Origin: Strigamia acuminata
Lineage: Eukaryota > Arthropoda > Chilopoda > Geophilomorpha > Linotaeniidae
Length of the DNA: 64,000 nucleotides
Assembly: GCA_949358305.1 (NCBI GenBank)
Contig: OX442314.1
Location: 4,033,087 to 4,097,086, forward strand
Reading direction: 5' to 3'
The first letter of the stretch is position 1; each line of letters starts with the position of its first letter. Under the pieces are notes generated by a model, which saw nothing but the letters and a program-made list of their open reading frames with translations, ran no database searches and was not told the DNA's origin. Position numbers and translations under genes: made by a program. Shown here in pieces: positions 45,455 to 57,700 of this stretch.

Positions 45455-46057
45455 AGGGGTTTCATTAAATGAGTGATTAGTTGATTACTTTGATTATTGA
45501 AATAATCATAATCACTCAATTATTGAAGGCCCAACAAAAAATCTGATTATGTGATTATTAGTATGTGTGATTATGTGAAGGTCACATGACTTTCTGTGTT
45601 GGTCACATGACTTTCTGTGCAAATGTGCATAGGCAACCTGAAAAGGTGATGCGAGCAACCGTAACATGTAGATTGTTCCGATGGGCGGAATTGTTTAAAC
45701 TTAACGTAACCTAGATACTAACCAATTGTTTGAAAAAAGTTGCTACAAGTTGCACTTCCTAACTTGTTTTTTGTGTTTATTTTAACCTAAACTGAGCAGA
45801 CTTTGTTAAATTATGACCTTGTGTAGCTGAAGCGGGTGTGGCGCCGCCATGTTGTTTTGAGTTGAGAGAGCACTCATAATCGCCCAAGTCAGCAGAAAAT
45901 CATGGTTTGGGATGATTACTTGATTACTTGATTAGTTGCTTATTTGATGAAATGATTATTCTCAGGATTGGTTGAATCCAATCACATGATACATCAAATA
46001 ATCAACTAATCAAAGTAATCAAAGTAATCAAGTAATCACTCATTTAATGAAACCCCT
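45455..46057. mobile_element. 603-bp MITE with TA target duplication
   Basis: Inverted ends AGGGGTTTCATTAAATGAG extend for over 40 bp and are flanked by TA. The homologous position beside copy A (about 580-590) lacks it, giving an empty-site comparison. The ends carry repeated TGATTA words. There is no transposase ORF. TA flanks suggest Tc1/mariner-type mobilisation. Confidence 0.8.
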
Positions 46058-46087
46058 TATTCTTTTTACCCAAAAATGTAATTTTTT

Positions 46088-46175
46088 AAGTGTAAAATGA
46101 AGTGTATTTTAAGTGTATAATTAAGTGTAAAATGAAGTGTATTTTAAGTGTATAATTAAGTGTAAAATGAAGTTG
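46088..46175. repeat. 35-bp tandem repeat, about 2.5 units
   Basis: Same unit as 611-768, two units shorter. Confidence 0.85.
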
Positions 46176-46328
46176 AAACACATGCTCAAGTTAAGTTCAA
46201 TAAAAGCCTTTAAAAAGAAATAAAAATCGAATTGATAAAAACAATTAAACATTGAAAGTCGGCATTGCAACAATACACGAATTCTTTCTGTCAAATTTCA
46301 ATCGGATTCACGCGCAATTTATTCACAT

Positions 46329-49300
46329 CTACACATACGAATTTTCTACTTTTGCTTTCTTGCGAATCTTCCTCGCGGTCAGTGAAAATGACCACTTGTC
46401 CCCGCTAGTCCAATCGTTACCTGTCAAACGGAATTTAAATTGATTTAAATTGAATATGAAACAACGAATATATATAAAATAGCATTCGTGCCTCGGCAGA
46501 GGTTGCATCGGTCGAGTCACGACGTTGGCAATGGCGTTGGCGATAGCGTGGGCATTGGCGATGATGTTGGTGAAGACGTTGGCGATGGGGTTGATCACTG
46601 GGGGCTGCTCGTCGACTGGTTGGAACACGATCAGACCACGCTCGTTCAACATGGGCATGGCGCCCTGCTCGTTCAGCTGCTGCCTCCTCTGTACGGCCTC
46701 GAACGGCGACTTGCTCGGGTCGTGCTTCAGCTCCATCGCCTGTACTTCCGGGTGCGTGGCTACGTACTCTTGCTTCGCCTTCTTGGCGCCCTGCTGCACC
46801 TCCAGCCGATGCAGTTCATCGTCGTTCGAGAATTGAGGACATCTGCGTACAAATACAATTAGTATGTACATTAATGTCGAAAATTGGATGTTTTTGACCT
46901 AAAATTGAATTTTCTTGGCCTACAATTGAATTTTTTGGTCTTATATTGGATCTTTGGCCTAAAATTGAATTTATTTACCCTAAAATTAGATTTTTGGCCT
47001 AAAATAAGATTTTTGGCCTAAAATAAGATTTTTGGCCTAAAATTAGATTTTTGGCCTAAAATTAGATTTTTGGCCTAAAATTAGATTTTTGGCCTAAAAT
47101 AAGATTTTTGGCCTAAAATTGATTTTTTTTAGCCTCAAATTAAATTTTTGTAGCTAAAAGAATGAATTTGTTGGCCTTAAATAAAGTTTTTGAGAGGTGT
47201 CCTATATAGACATGTCTTTTTCGCCTAGGTCATAATGCTTAATCAACTCGCCTTCCGTTCTCAAAATGCGTGTAGCTGACGATAGGTTCGCGACACACGT
47301 AGCAAAAGTGTTGGCCGCACGTGCACGTCATTTTGTTGCAGCCTTCCTCCTTGACGATGCGCCTCTTGCACCTCGGACACGCGCGCAACAGCGCCTCCGT
47401 CATCCGGTCCTCAATGTACGTGCGGAACTGCACCTCGGACTTCTTCTCGTTCTCGTCGCAGCGCAGCGGAAGGTGGTTGGCTTCCTTGCAAAGCCTTTAT
47501 CAAACAAAAATTTAAAAAAAAAAACATCTTTAGAAAAAATTTTATTTCTTTACCTGCAGGTGACTTTGAAACACTCGGGGTTGAGGCAGCGGAAGATCTT
47601 CACGTTCGCGTCCGGTATAATGGCGCAGAACGAGCAGTGCGGACACGACTCGAGGTCCGCGATGTCGGCGCGCCGGATCTCCTCGTCCTGCATCTTGCGC
47701 ATCACGTTGGACAACACGTTGGGCGCTAAAACCTTGCGCAGCGTCGTCAACGGGAACTCGGTCTCGCAGTACGCGTCCAGGCACGGGAATTGGTACTTGT
47801 CCTGGCCGATGAACACTTCGACCTGGCGCCGGATGCACGTTCCGCAGAACGAGTGTCCGACCGAGCACCGCAGCATGTCCTCCGCAAGCAGTTCGTCCTC
47901 GCAACAGCAATCGCACGTCATTAGTTCGTCATTTTGTTTCGCCGTTGCGATTTTCCTCGTGCGTTCAGTTTCCTTGTCTGTTTTGAATTCTAAAAAATTA
48001 ATATTTAAAAAAAAATTAATTTTAGTCGTGACGTGACGTGACGGTTTATTACGTTTGACTCTGTCTTCCATTTCGATGTAGAGCTTTTCTTTGTAGAAGA
48101 GTTCGTCGACTTTCTTCGGCATGCGTTTGAGGTCGCTCATCGTCTTTTTTGTCCGCACGGATTCCTTCCTTTTTTTGGCTGATGGTTCTGCCAAGTTAGT
48201 CGAATTGTTGTTTTAGGTTTGTTGTTGTTTTTGTTTTGTTTGGGTGGTTTACCGCCGGTGGGGGGAACTTCCCAGGGCGCGTTCAACTCGTTCATGATGG
48301 GCGTGAGGTGGAAACGTTGTTTCTCCATCACTCGGGTCAAATCCGCTTTGTGCGCCAGTCGGAATTGGTTTTGCACGTAAATCTGGACGTGTGATTTGTA
48401 AGATGCACTCACGGGTCTGTCGTTGTTTTGGAAATAGTTCTCCGGGTCTGGAAACATCTCCAGAAACTCCTCGACGCTGAAGTCGCTGAAATTCATTGAA
48501 AAATCATGGAAAAAAATTAGGAAAAATTGTTGAAAAGTCATGGAAAAAATTAGGAAAAATTATTGAAAAATCATGGAAAAAATTAGGAAAAATTGTTGAA
48601 AAATCATGGAAAAAAATTAGGAAAAATTATTGAAAAATCATGGAAAAAAATTAGGAAAAATAATTGAAAAATCATGGAAATAATTAGGAAAAATTATTGA
48701 AAAATCATGGAAATAATTAGGAAAAATTATTGAAAAATCATGGAAAATAATAAAAATCTTGACAATCATGGAAATCCATAAAAAAAACTTGAAAAATCAT
48801 GGAAATCTTGAATAATCGTACAAAATCTTTTTAAAAAAAACTTTAAAAATCTTTATTTTAAAAAAAAATATTTTTAAAAAATAATTAAAACCCTTAAAAA
48901 ATCATTAAAAGGCATCAAAATACTTGTAAAAACCCTAAAATCTATTTAAAAAAATAAATAAATAAATAAAAACCTTTCCATAAATTTCCGTTTGGTCGCC
49001 GCCTTTTGAGCTTCGGCCAACTTAGGATAACTCCCACTCTCCAACCACCCGGAAACCGTCTCATTCACGAAATTCTCATCTCCCGTGTTTTCCTCGATGA
49101 AACTCCGCAAATATTCCGGATCCGCGTCCGGAAACACTTCCAAAATCGACTTCACCGTATCCATCGTAATCGACACATCGTTATTCACTACGGCCGACGT
49201 CGACGCGATCGATCCCGACCCATTAATCGCATCTGACCGGAAGTCATTCGCCACCGGAAGCGGCGCCGTCCCGTCCATTCCAAGCAACTCGCCGATCACG

Positions 49301-49578
49301 ACGCGCACCCGGTCCGGATTCTCATGAAACGCCTCCAAATACGCGAGGATCTCCTCCCGGCTCGTATTCGGAACGAATTCTTTCACCACGTCCACATCCT
49401 TCACCAATTCGTCGTATTTGTCCACTTTCTGCTCACACAGGATCTTCAACGGCGCTTCTTCGGCTTTCTGTGGCTTCTTCGCGCTCAAACGATCGATCAC
49501 AATGCCCCTTGTGTTGGCATTTTCATTCTCACTGTCAATTTTAACCAACTCGTAAACTTCTGTGCCGGTATTTTTCAT
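46329..49578 (-). CDS. RNF216: RNF216-like RBR E3 ubiquitin ligase, copy C
   Basis: Exons: 49578-48974, 48485-48253, 48187-48053, 47989-47554, 47494-47252 and 46842-46329. Phases join without error to about 721 residues. Order: N-terminal acidic region with UBA/CUE-like stretches, FPDPENY module, basic linker, RING1 (CDCCCEDEL), IBR (CPHCSFC...CRLC), RING2 with KEEGCNK as catalytic site, then a helical Glu/Lys region and an Ile/Ala/Asn repeat tail. The donor between RING2 and the tail is GC (AG|GCGAGT), and splicing creates GRCPQ, the eighth zinc ligand. The ATG and five codons derive from the 5' insertion. The final 40 residues may instead be spliced away. The sister copy of A. Confidence 0.85.
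46843..47251. repeat. Intron 6 repeat array of copy C
   Basis: Tandem TTTTTGGCCTAAAATTAGA-type units fill the GC-AG intron, most regular at 46985-47120. Confidence 0.8.
48486..48973. repeat. Intron 2 repeat array of copy C
   Basis: Units of about 31 bp of the form TTGAAAAATCATGGAAA plus AATTAGGAAAAAT repeat across 48490-48750, then shorter AAAATC words. The homologous introns in A, B, D and E have related but differently expanded units. Confidence 0.8.
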
Positions 49579-49906
49579 TGTCGGAAATGGTTTAAAGACG
49601 AGACTGATTATTTAATATCTACATATATTATTGTAAAAATTTTGTAATTAAACCTAACATGAACTTTTGGCAAATCGGAATATGGACTTACGGGAATTAT
49701 CACTTCTTCTATTCGCTTCGAAAATTGGACTCGATCATAACAACACGCGTGGTCAAAATGGGACTAATTGCATGACTTGTCCGGGCTGGTTCTCCCGGTT
49801 CTCCTGGGACAACGCCATTGACCGGCAGTGGCCACTGTCAGAAGCTCTCGAAAGTTCTTCGTGGTTTGGGCATTATTGGGTTGTTGTGGCATTTATTACT
49901 GCCACA
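49561..49906 (-). promoter_or_regulatory. Copy C 5' insertion with new start codon
   Basis: A 346-bp block with TGTGGCAG...CCGGCACA ends (minus strand). It carries a CCC|GTAAGT donor near 49692 and the ATG at 49578. The stranded ancestral exon 2 start follows at 49907-49975. Confidence 0.6.
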
Positions 49907-50626
49907 CTTGGTTCAGATCCACCACGTCACCTGGATGCGGCTCTCGAGGCGTCTCGGTGATCGGATTCACTTCCTACACACAATTTAAATACGTTTTAAT
50001 GACGAATTCAATGTTTTTGCGGCTTAGATTTAGAAAATAAAAGCCCTGGCTGGATTTTGGGATGACGTTTAAATTGCGCGCGCTAGGAAAGCGCCGTTGC
50101 GTGTTTTTTAAAGACGAAATGAAATGCCGCCACCATTTTATTTTAATATTTGAGTTTGTAACCAATTTAAATTTAAATTTTTTATACAAAAAGCTTGTCT
50201 TTTCAATGTGAAAACTCATCAAAAGAATCGTTAAAAGAATTATTCTCTTGTTCATACTCTTGTTCTTGTTGTTCATCACCTGGTGGCGATAATTAAAATG
50301 AATGCTATTTACACCGGATCAACGGTAAAGCCAATATAAAAATCGAATTGATAACAAACATTTGTAAAACAAAAATAAAATAAAAAATAAGTAAATTGAT
50401 TTAAAAAAAGTAAAAAATGTCTGTTTTATGTACACATATACAATGACTAATCATAATGAACAATACGAATTTCAAGCTTTTGCTTTCTTGCCAATCTTCC
50501 TCGCGCTTGTGAAAATTACAAGTTGCCTCCGTTATTCCTATTGTTACCTGACAAACGGAATTAAATTAAATATATAAAAGACTTTTACTTCGCGTGACGA
50601 TCACCTGTTCTCGTGCCTCGGCCGGG
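49907..50626. other. Spacer between copies C and D
   Basis: It contains the stranded exon 2 start of C, then the GGATGACGTTTAAATTGCGC segment shared with copy E upstream DNA. An acceptor CGCCACCAG near 50280 precedes a short acidic frame (GDEQQEQEYEQENNSF), and a RKIGKKAK piece lies near 50490. The last two may be UTR or terminal exons of D. Confidence 0.4.
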
Positions 50627-53566
50627 TCACACAACGTTGGCGATGGCGTTGGCGTTGACGATCACTGGGGGTTGCTCGTTGACTCGTTGGAACACGATCA
50701 GTCCTTGCGCGTTCGGCCTGGGCACGGCACCCTGCGCGTTGGGCCTGGCCACGGCGCCCTGCGCGTTCGGCATTGGCACGGCGCCCTGCGCGTTCGGCCT
50801 GGCCACGGCGCCCTGCGCGTTCGGCCTGGGCCCATTGATTTGTTGGAACACGATCAGTCCTTGCTCGTTCAGCCTGGGCATGGCGGCCCGGGCGTACTCC
50901 TGCTGCCTCCTCTGCACGGCCGGGAACGGCGCCTTGCTCGGGTCGTTCTTCAGCTCCATCGCCTGCACTTCCGGGTGCGTCGCTACGTACTCTTGCTTCG
51001 CCTTCTTGGCGCCCTCCTGCACCTCCAGCCGATGCAGTTCATCGTCGTTCGACAATTGAGGACACCTGCGTTCAAATGCGATTAGTATGTACATTTAAAA
51101 GTGCATTTTTTTGGCCTAAAATGAATTTTTTTCGCCTAAAATGAATTTTTTTGGCCTAAAATAAATTTGTTTGACCTAAAATGAATTTCTTTTAGCCTAA
51201 AATAAATTTCTTTTGGCCTAAAATAAATTTCTTTTGGCTTAAAATGAATTTTTTTTGGCCTAAAATAAATTTGTTTGACCTAAAATGAATTTCTTTTGGC
51301 CTAAAATTAATTTTTTTGCCTAAAATTAATTTTTAATCAACTCGCCTTCCATTCTGGAAATGCGCGTAGTTGGCGATGGGCTCGCGACACACGTAGCAGA
51401 ACGTCTGACCGCACGTGCACGTCATCATGTTGCAGCCTTCCTCCTTGACGATGCGCCTCTTGCACCGCGGACACGTGCGCAGCAGCGCCTCCGTCATCCG
51501 GTCCTCGATGTGCGAGCGAAACTGCATCTCGGCCTTCTTCTCCTCGCAGCTCAGCGGAACATGGTTGGCTTCCTTGCAAAGCCTGCACGTGACTTTGAAA
51601 CACTCGGGGTTGAGGCAGCAGAAAATCTTCACGTTCGCGTCCGGCATGATGGCGCAGAACGAGCAATGCGGGCACGACTCGAGGTCCGCGATGCCGGCGT
51701 GCCGGATCTCCTCCTCTTGCATCTTGCGCATCAGATTGGACAACACGTTGGGCGCTAAAACCTCGCGCAGCGTCGTCAACGGGAACTCGGTCTCGCAGTA
51801 CGCGTCCAAGCACGGGAATTGGTACTTGTCCTGGCCAATGCGCACCTCGGCCAGGTGCCGGATGCACGTTCTGCAGAACAAGTGTCCGTCAGAGCATTGC
51901 AGCATGTCCTCTAGACGCAGTTCGTCTTCGAAACAGCAGTCGCACGTCATCAGTTCGTCATTTTGTTTCGCCATTGCGAATTTCCTCGTCCGTTCCGTTT
52001 CCTTGTCTGTTTTGAATTCTAAAAAATAAATATCGAAAAAAAAAATTAATTTTAGTCGTGACGTGACGTGACGTGACGTGTCGGTTTATTACGTTTGATT
52101 CTGTCCTTCATTTCGACGAAGAGTTTTTCTTTGTAGAAGAGTAAGTCGATTTCTTTGGGCATGGGTTCGAGGTCGGTCATCGTCTTTTTTTTGCGCACGG
52201 TTATCTTTCTTTTTTTGGATGGATTACCCGTGGACGAATAAGGTTTATTCGTCCAAGGATTACCGTCGGTGGGGGGAAGGTTCCAGGGCGCGTTCAACTG
52301 GTTCATGATGGGCGTGAGGTGGAAATTGTGTTTAATCATCAGTCGGGTCAAATCGGCTTTGTGCGCCAGTGGGAATTGGTTTTGCAGGTAAATCTGGACG
52401 TGTAATTTGTAATTCGCACTCATGGGTCTGTCGTTGTTTTCGAAATAGTTCTCCGCGTCTGGAAACATCTCGAGAAACTCCTCGACGCTGAAGTCGCTGA
52501 AATTCATCGGAAAATCATGGAAATAATCAGGAAAAATCAGAAAAAAATCGTGAAAAATCAGATGAAAAAATTCTTAATTTCTAAAAAAATATAATGAAAA
52601 ATCGTGAAAATCATGAAAAATCTTGAAAATTTTAAAAATCTTGAAAATTTTAAAAATCTTCAAAATTAAGAAAAATCTTGAAAATCAAGAAAAATCTTGA
52701 AAATTAAGAAAAATCTTGAAAATCTTGAAAATCAAGAAAAATCTTGAAAACCATGAAAATTCTTGAAAATCATAAAAAATCATGAAAATTCTTGAAAATC
52801 ATAAAAATCTTGAAAAATCGTAAAAAAAAAAAAAATTTTTTTTAAAAAAACAATGACAAATCTTGTTTAAAAAAAATTAAGAATAAATGAAAAATCATTA
52901 AAAAGCTTGAAAATACTTATAAAATCGTGACAAAACCCTAAAATCTATATAAAACAATAAAAACCTTTCTATTAATTTCCGTGTAGTCGCCGCCTTTTGA
53001 GCTTCGGCCAACTTCGGATATTTCCCACTCTCCAACCACCCGGAAACCGTCACATTCACGAAATTAACATCGCCCGTGTTCGTCTCGATGAAACTCCGCA
53101 AATATTCCGGATCCGCGTCCGGAAACACTTCCAAAATCGACTTCACTGAATCCATCGTAACCGACACACCGCCCGAAGTCGACGCGATCGGTCCCGACTC
53201 ATTAATCTCATTAATCGCACCCGTCCGGACGCCATTCGCTACCGGAAACGGCGCCGGCCCGACCATTCCACGCAACTCGCCGATCACGACGCGCACCCGG
53301 TCCGGATTCTCGTGCAGCGCCTCGAAATACGCGAGGATCTCCTCCCGGCTCGTATTCGGAACGAATTTCTTCACCACGTCCACATCCTTCACCAATTCGT
53401 CGTATTTGTCCACTTTCTTCTCCCCCAGGATCGTCAACGGCGCTTCTTCGGCTTTCTTCAGCTTTTTGGCGTTCAAACGATCGATCACGATGCTCCTTCT
53501 CTTGGCATTTTTATTCTCAACGTCAATTTCAATCAATTCGTACACTTCTGTGGCGGGATTTGTCAT
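50627..53566 (-). CDS. RNF216: RNF216-like RBR E3 ubiquitin ligase, copy D
   Basis: Exons: 53566-52965, 52496-52093 (exons 3 and 4 fused), 52018-51346 (whole RBR) and 51065-50627, giving 705 residues in uninterrupted phase. RING1, IBR and RING2 cysteines and the KEEGCN catalytic Cys are present, and the GC-AG splice completes RING2. Oddities: introns 3 and 5 are missing; a palindromic insertion adds about ten codons (around NPWTNKPYSST) in the fused exon; and the tail carries a PNAQGAV repeat encoded by 24-bp units at about 50705-50830. The start codon derives from the 5' insertion. The reading frame is intact despite these changes, so a functional protein is plausible. Confidence 0.87.
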
Positions 53567-53913
53567 TCTCGGAAGTGTATTAAATACGAGACTGATTGTT
53601 GAATATCTACAAATAATATTGCAAAAAATTTGTAATTAAGCCTAACATGAACTTTTGGCAAATCGGAATACGGACTTACGGGAATTAGCACTTCTTCTAT
53701 TCGCTTCGGAAAAAGGACTCGATCGTACAACACGCGTGGTCAAAATGTGACCTATTGGCTGACTTGTGCGAACTTGTAGCCTTGGCCACAGTCTATACTG
53801 TGGCCTTGGCTTGGAACAACGCCATTGACCGGCAGTGGCCACTGTCAGAAGCTCTCGAAATATCTTTGGGGTTTTGGTATTATTGGGTTGTTGTGGCATT
53901 TATCACTGCCACA
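53549..53913 (-). promoter_or_regulatory. Copy D 5' insertion with intact GAAG duplication
   Basis: A 365-bp block, TGTGGCAGTGATAAATG...CCGCCACA on the minus strand, with GAAG on both sides; copy E has a single GAAG at the site. It carries a CCC|GTAAGT donor near 53680 and an ATG plus five codons (MTNPAT) joined in frame to host EVYEL. Confidence 0.65.
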
Positions 53914-54780
53914 CTTCGTTCAGATCCACCACGTCATCCGGATGCGGCTCTCGAGGCGTCTCGGTGATCGGATTCACTTCCTACACACAAATTAAATACA
54001 TTTTAATGTCGAATTTAATGTTTTTGAGGCTTAGATTTAGAAAATAAAAGCCGTGGATTTGGGATGAGGTTTAAATTGCGCGCGCAATGAAGCGCCGTTG
54101 CATGTTTTGTAAAGACAAAATGAAATGCCGCCGCCATTTTATTTTAACATTTGAGCTTGTTACCAATTTAAATTTAAATTTTCTAAACAAAAAGCTTGTC
54201 TTTTCAATGTGAAAACTCATCAAAAGAATCGTTAAAAGAATCATCCTCTTGTTCGTAGTCTTGTTCTTGTTGTTCATCACCTGGTGGCGATAATTAAAAT
54301 GAATACTATTTACACCGGATCACGGTAAACAGCAGCAGACACGAATGTGACTGATCGCAGCTTTTCAATACATCAAAAAAAAGCAAAAGCACCTGTTTAT
54401 TCATTATGGTTTTTCCTCATTTAGCGATAAATTGATAACAAAAATTAAACGTTGATATTCGGCATTGCGAAGACGAATTCAGTCAAATTTCAAACCGGCA
54501 ATTTATTCGCATTTGATAAAAAAAAAATGAATTAAAATAAAAAAAAAAAAATTGATTTAGAAAAATAAAAAATGCCCGCTTTATGTACACATATACAATG
54601 ACTAATCACAAAAATAATAAACAATAAATAATGAACAATATGAATTTTAAGCTTTTGCTTTCTTGCCAATCTTCCTCGCTCGTGGTCAGTTGTCTCCGCT
54701 AGTCCAATCGTTACCTGTCAAACAAAATTTAAATTAATTTAAATTGAATATATAAAAAATAGCTTTACTTTGCGTGACGA
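53914..54780. other. Spacer between copies D and E
   Basis: Stranded exon 2 start of D (to about 53985), shared GGGATGAGGTTTAAATTGCG segment, and the acidic short frame GDEQQEQDYEQEDDSFNDSF after a CGCCACCAG acceptor near 54290. A RKIGKKAK piece near 54665 lies downstream of the copy E stop. No independent gene is seen. Confidence 0.4.
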
Positions 54781-57700
54781 TCACCAGTTCCAGCGCCTCG
54801 GCGCAGGTTGCATCGGTGGAGTCACGACGTTGACGTTGGCGTAGGCGTTGGCGTTGGCGTAGGCGTTGGCGTTGACGTTGACCGTCACTGGGGGCTGCTC
54901 ATTGACTTGTTGGAACACGATCAGTCCTTGCTCGTTCAGCCTGGGCATGGCGGCCCGCGCGTACTCCTGCTGCCTCCTCTGCACGGCCGCGAACGGCGTC
55001 TTACTCGGGTCGTTCTTCAGCTCCATCGCCTGCACTTCCGGGTGCGTCGCTACGTACTCTTGCTTGGCCTTCTTAGCGCCCTCCTGCACCTCCAGTCGAT
55101 GCAGTTCATCGTCGTTCGAGAATTGAGGACACCTGCGTTCGAATGCGATTAGTATGTACATTTATGTCGAAAATTGAATTTTTAAAAAATTGAATTTTTT
55201 GCCCTAAAATTAAATTTTTTTGGCTTAAAATTGAATTTTTTTGGCTTAAAATTGAATTTTTTGACTAAAATTGAATTCTTTTGGTTTAAAATTGAATTCT
55301 TTTAGCCTGAAAATTTAAAAAATGAATTTTGGCCTAAAAATTAAAAAAATAAATTTTAGCCGAAAAATTTAAAAAATGAATTTTGGCCTAAAAATTTAAA
55401 AAAAGAATTTTGGTCTAAAAATTAAAAAAATTAATTTTGGCCTAAAAATTAAAAAAATTAATTTTGGCTTAAAAATTTAAAAAATGAATTTTGGCCTAAA
55501 AATTTAAAAAAAGAATTTTGGCCTAAAAATTTAAAAAATGAATTTTGGCCTAAAAATTTAAAAAATGAATTTTGGCCTAAAAATTTAAAAAATGAATTTT
55601 GGCCTAAAAATTTAAAAAATAAATTTTGTCCTAAAAATTTTAAAAATGAATTTTGGCCTAAAAATTTAAAAAATACATTTTGACCTAAAAATTTAAAAAA
55701 TGAATCTTTATGGCATAAAAATGAATTTTATGGCATAAAAAATGAATTTTATGGCATAAGAAATGAATTTTTTGCCCTAGACATTTGTCTTTTTTGCCTA
55801 GGTCATAACGCTTAATCAACTCGCCTTCCATTCTCGAAATGCTTGTAGTCGGCGATGGGCTCGCGACAAACATAGCAGAAGTATTGGCCGCACGTGCACG
55901 TCATCTTGTTGCAGCCTTCCTCCTTGACGATGCGCCTCTTGCACCGCGGACACGTGCGCAGCAGTGCCTCCGTCATGCGGTCCTCAATGTGCGTGCGGAA
56001 CTTCACCTCGTCTTTCTGCTCGATCTCGTCACAGCGCAACGGGAGGTGGTTGGCTTCCTTGCAAAGCCTGATTAACGATAAAATTTAAATTAAAACCATT
56101 TCCCATTTCCTTTCGTCACAACCTGCACGTGACTTTGAGACACTCGGGGTTGAGGCACCGGAAGATCTTCACGTTCGCGTCCGGCATGATGGCGCAAAAC
56201 GAGCAATGCGGGCACGACTCGAGGTCCGCGATGTCCGCGCGCCGAATTTCTTCCTCCTGCATCTTACGCATCACGTTGGACAACACGTTTGGCGCTAAAA
56301 CCTCGCGCAGCGTCGTCAGCGGGAACTCCGTCTCGCAGTACGCGTCCAGGCACGGGAATTGGTATTTATCCTGGCCGATGTGCACCTCGGCCTGGCGCCG
56401 GATGCACGTTTTGCAGAACAAGTGTCCGAACGAGCACTGCAGCATGTCCTCCGCAAGCACTTCGTCCTCGAAACAGCAGTCGCACGTCATCAGCTCGTGT
56501 TTTTGCTTCGCCATTGCGATTTTCCTCGTCCGTTCCGTTTCCTTGTCTGTTTTGAATTCTAAAAAATAAATATTGAAAAAAAAATTAATTTTAGACGTGA
56601 CGTGACGTGACGTGACGGTTTATTACGTTTGATTCTGTCCTCCATTTCGATGAAGAGCTTTTCTTTGTAGAAGAGTTCGTCGATTTCCTGCGGCATGCGT
56701 TTGATTGAGCTTCTGTTTTTCTTTATACGGAGCGTTTCCCTTCTTTTCTTGATTAGTGGTTCTGCGGGTTTGTGTTATTTTGTGTTTAATTGTTTTTATA
56801 TTGCGTGATTATTAATTTACCGTCGTTGGGAGAGACGTTCCAGAGCGCGTTCAATTCGTTCATGATGGGCGTGAGGTGGAAACGGTGTTTCTCCATCACT
56901 TGAGTCAAATCGGCTTTGTATGCCAGTCGGAACTGGTTTTCCACGAAAATCTGGACGTGTGATTTGTAAGGTGCACTCACGGGTCTGTCGTTGTTTTGGA
57001 AATAGTTCTCCGGGTCGGGAAACATCTCCAGAAACTCCTCGACGCTGAAGTCGCTGAAATTCAAAGAAAAACCATTGACAATTCTTGAAAAATGTTTTTC
57101 AAAAATAATGAAAAAACTTTTTCAAAAATGAAAAATGAAAAATGAAAAATGAAAAATGTTGAAATTCATGAAAAATGTTAAAATTTATGAAAAATCTTTA
57201 AAATCATGATAAATCTTGAAAAAATCATGAAAAATCTAGAAAAATCATCGAAAATCGTAAAAAAAATTAAAAATACAATTTTTTTTAATAGATTTTAAAT
57301 CTATTTAAAAAAAATAAAAAAATTTTTTTTAAATAAATTTGAAAAATCATTAAAAAGTATGAAAATACTTGTAAAATCATAACAAAACCCTAAAATCTAC
57401 ATAAAACAAAATAAAAATAAAAAACCTTTCCACAAATTTCCGTTTGGTCGCCGCCTTTTGAGCTTCGGCCAACTTCGGATAACCGCCACTCTCCAACCAC
57501 CCGGAAACCGTCTCATTCACGAAATTCACATCATCCACGTATTTCTCAGTAAAACTCCGCAAAAATTCCGGATCCGCGTCCGGAAACACTTCCAAAATCG
57601 CCTTCACCGTATCCACCGTAATCGCCACACCGTCATCCACTTCGGCCGAAGTCGACGCGATCGGTCCCGACCCATCAACCCCATCGATCCGGACGTCATT

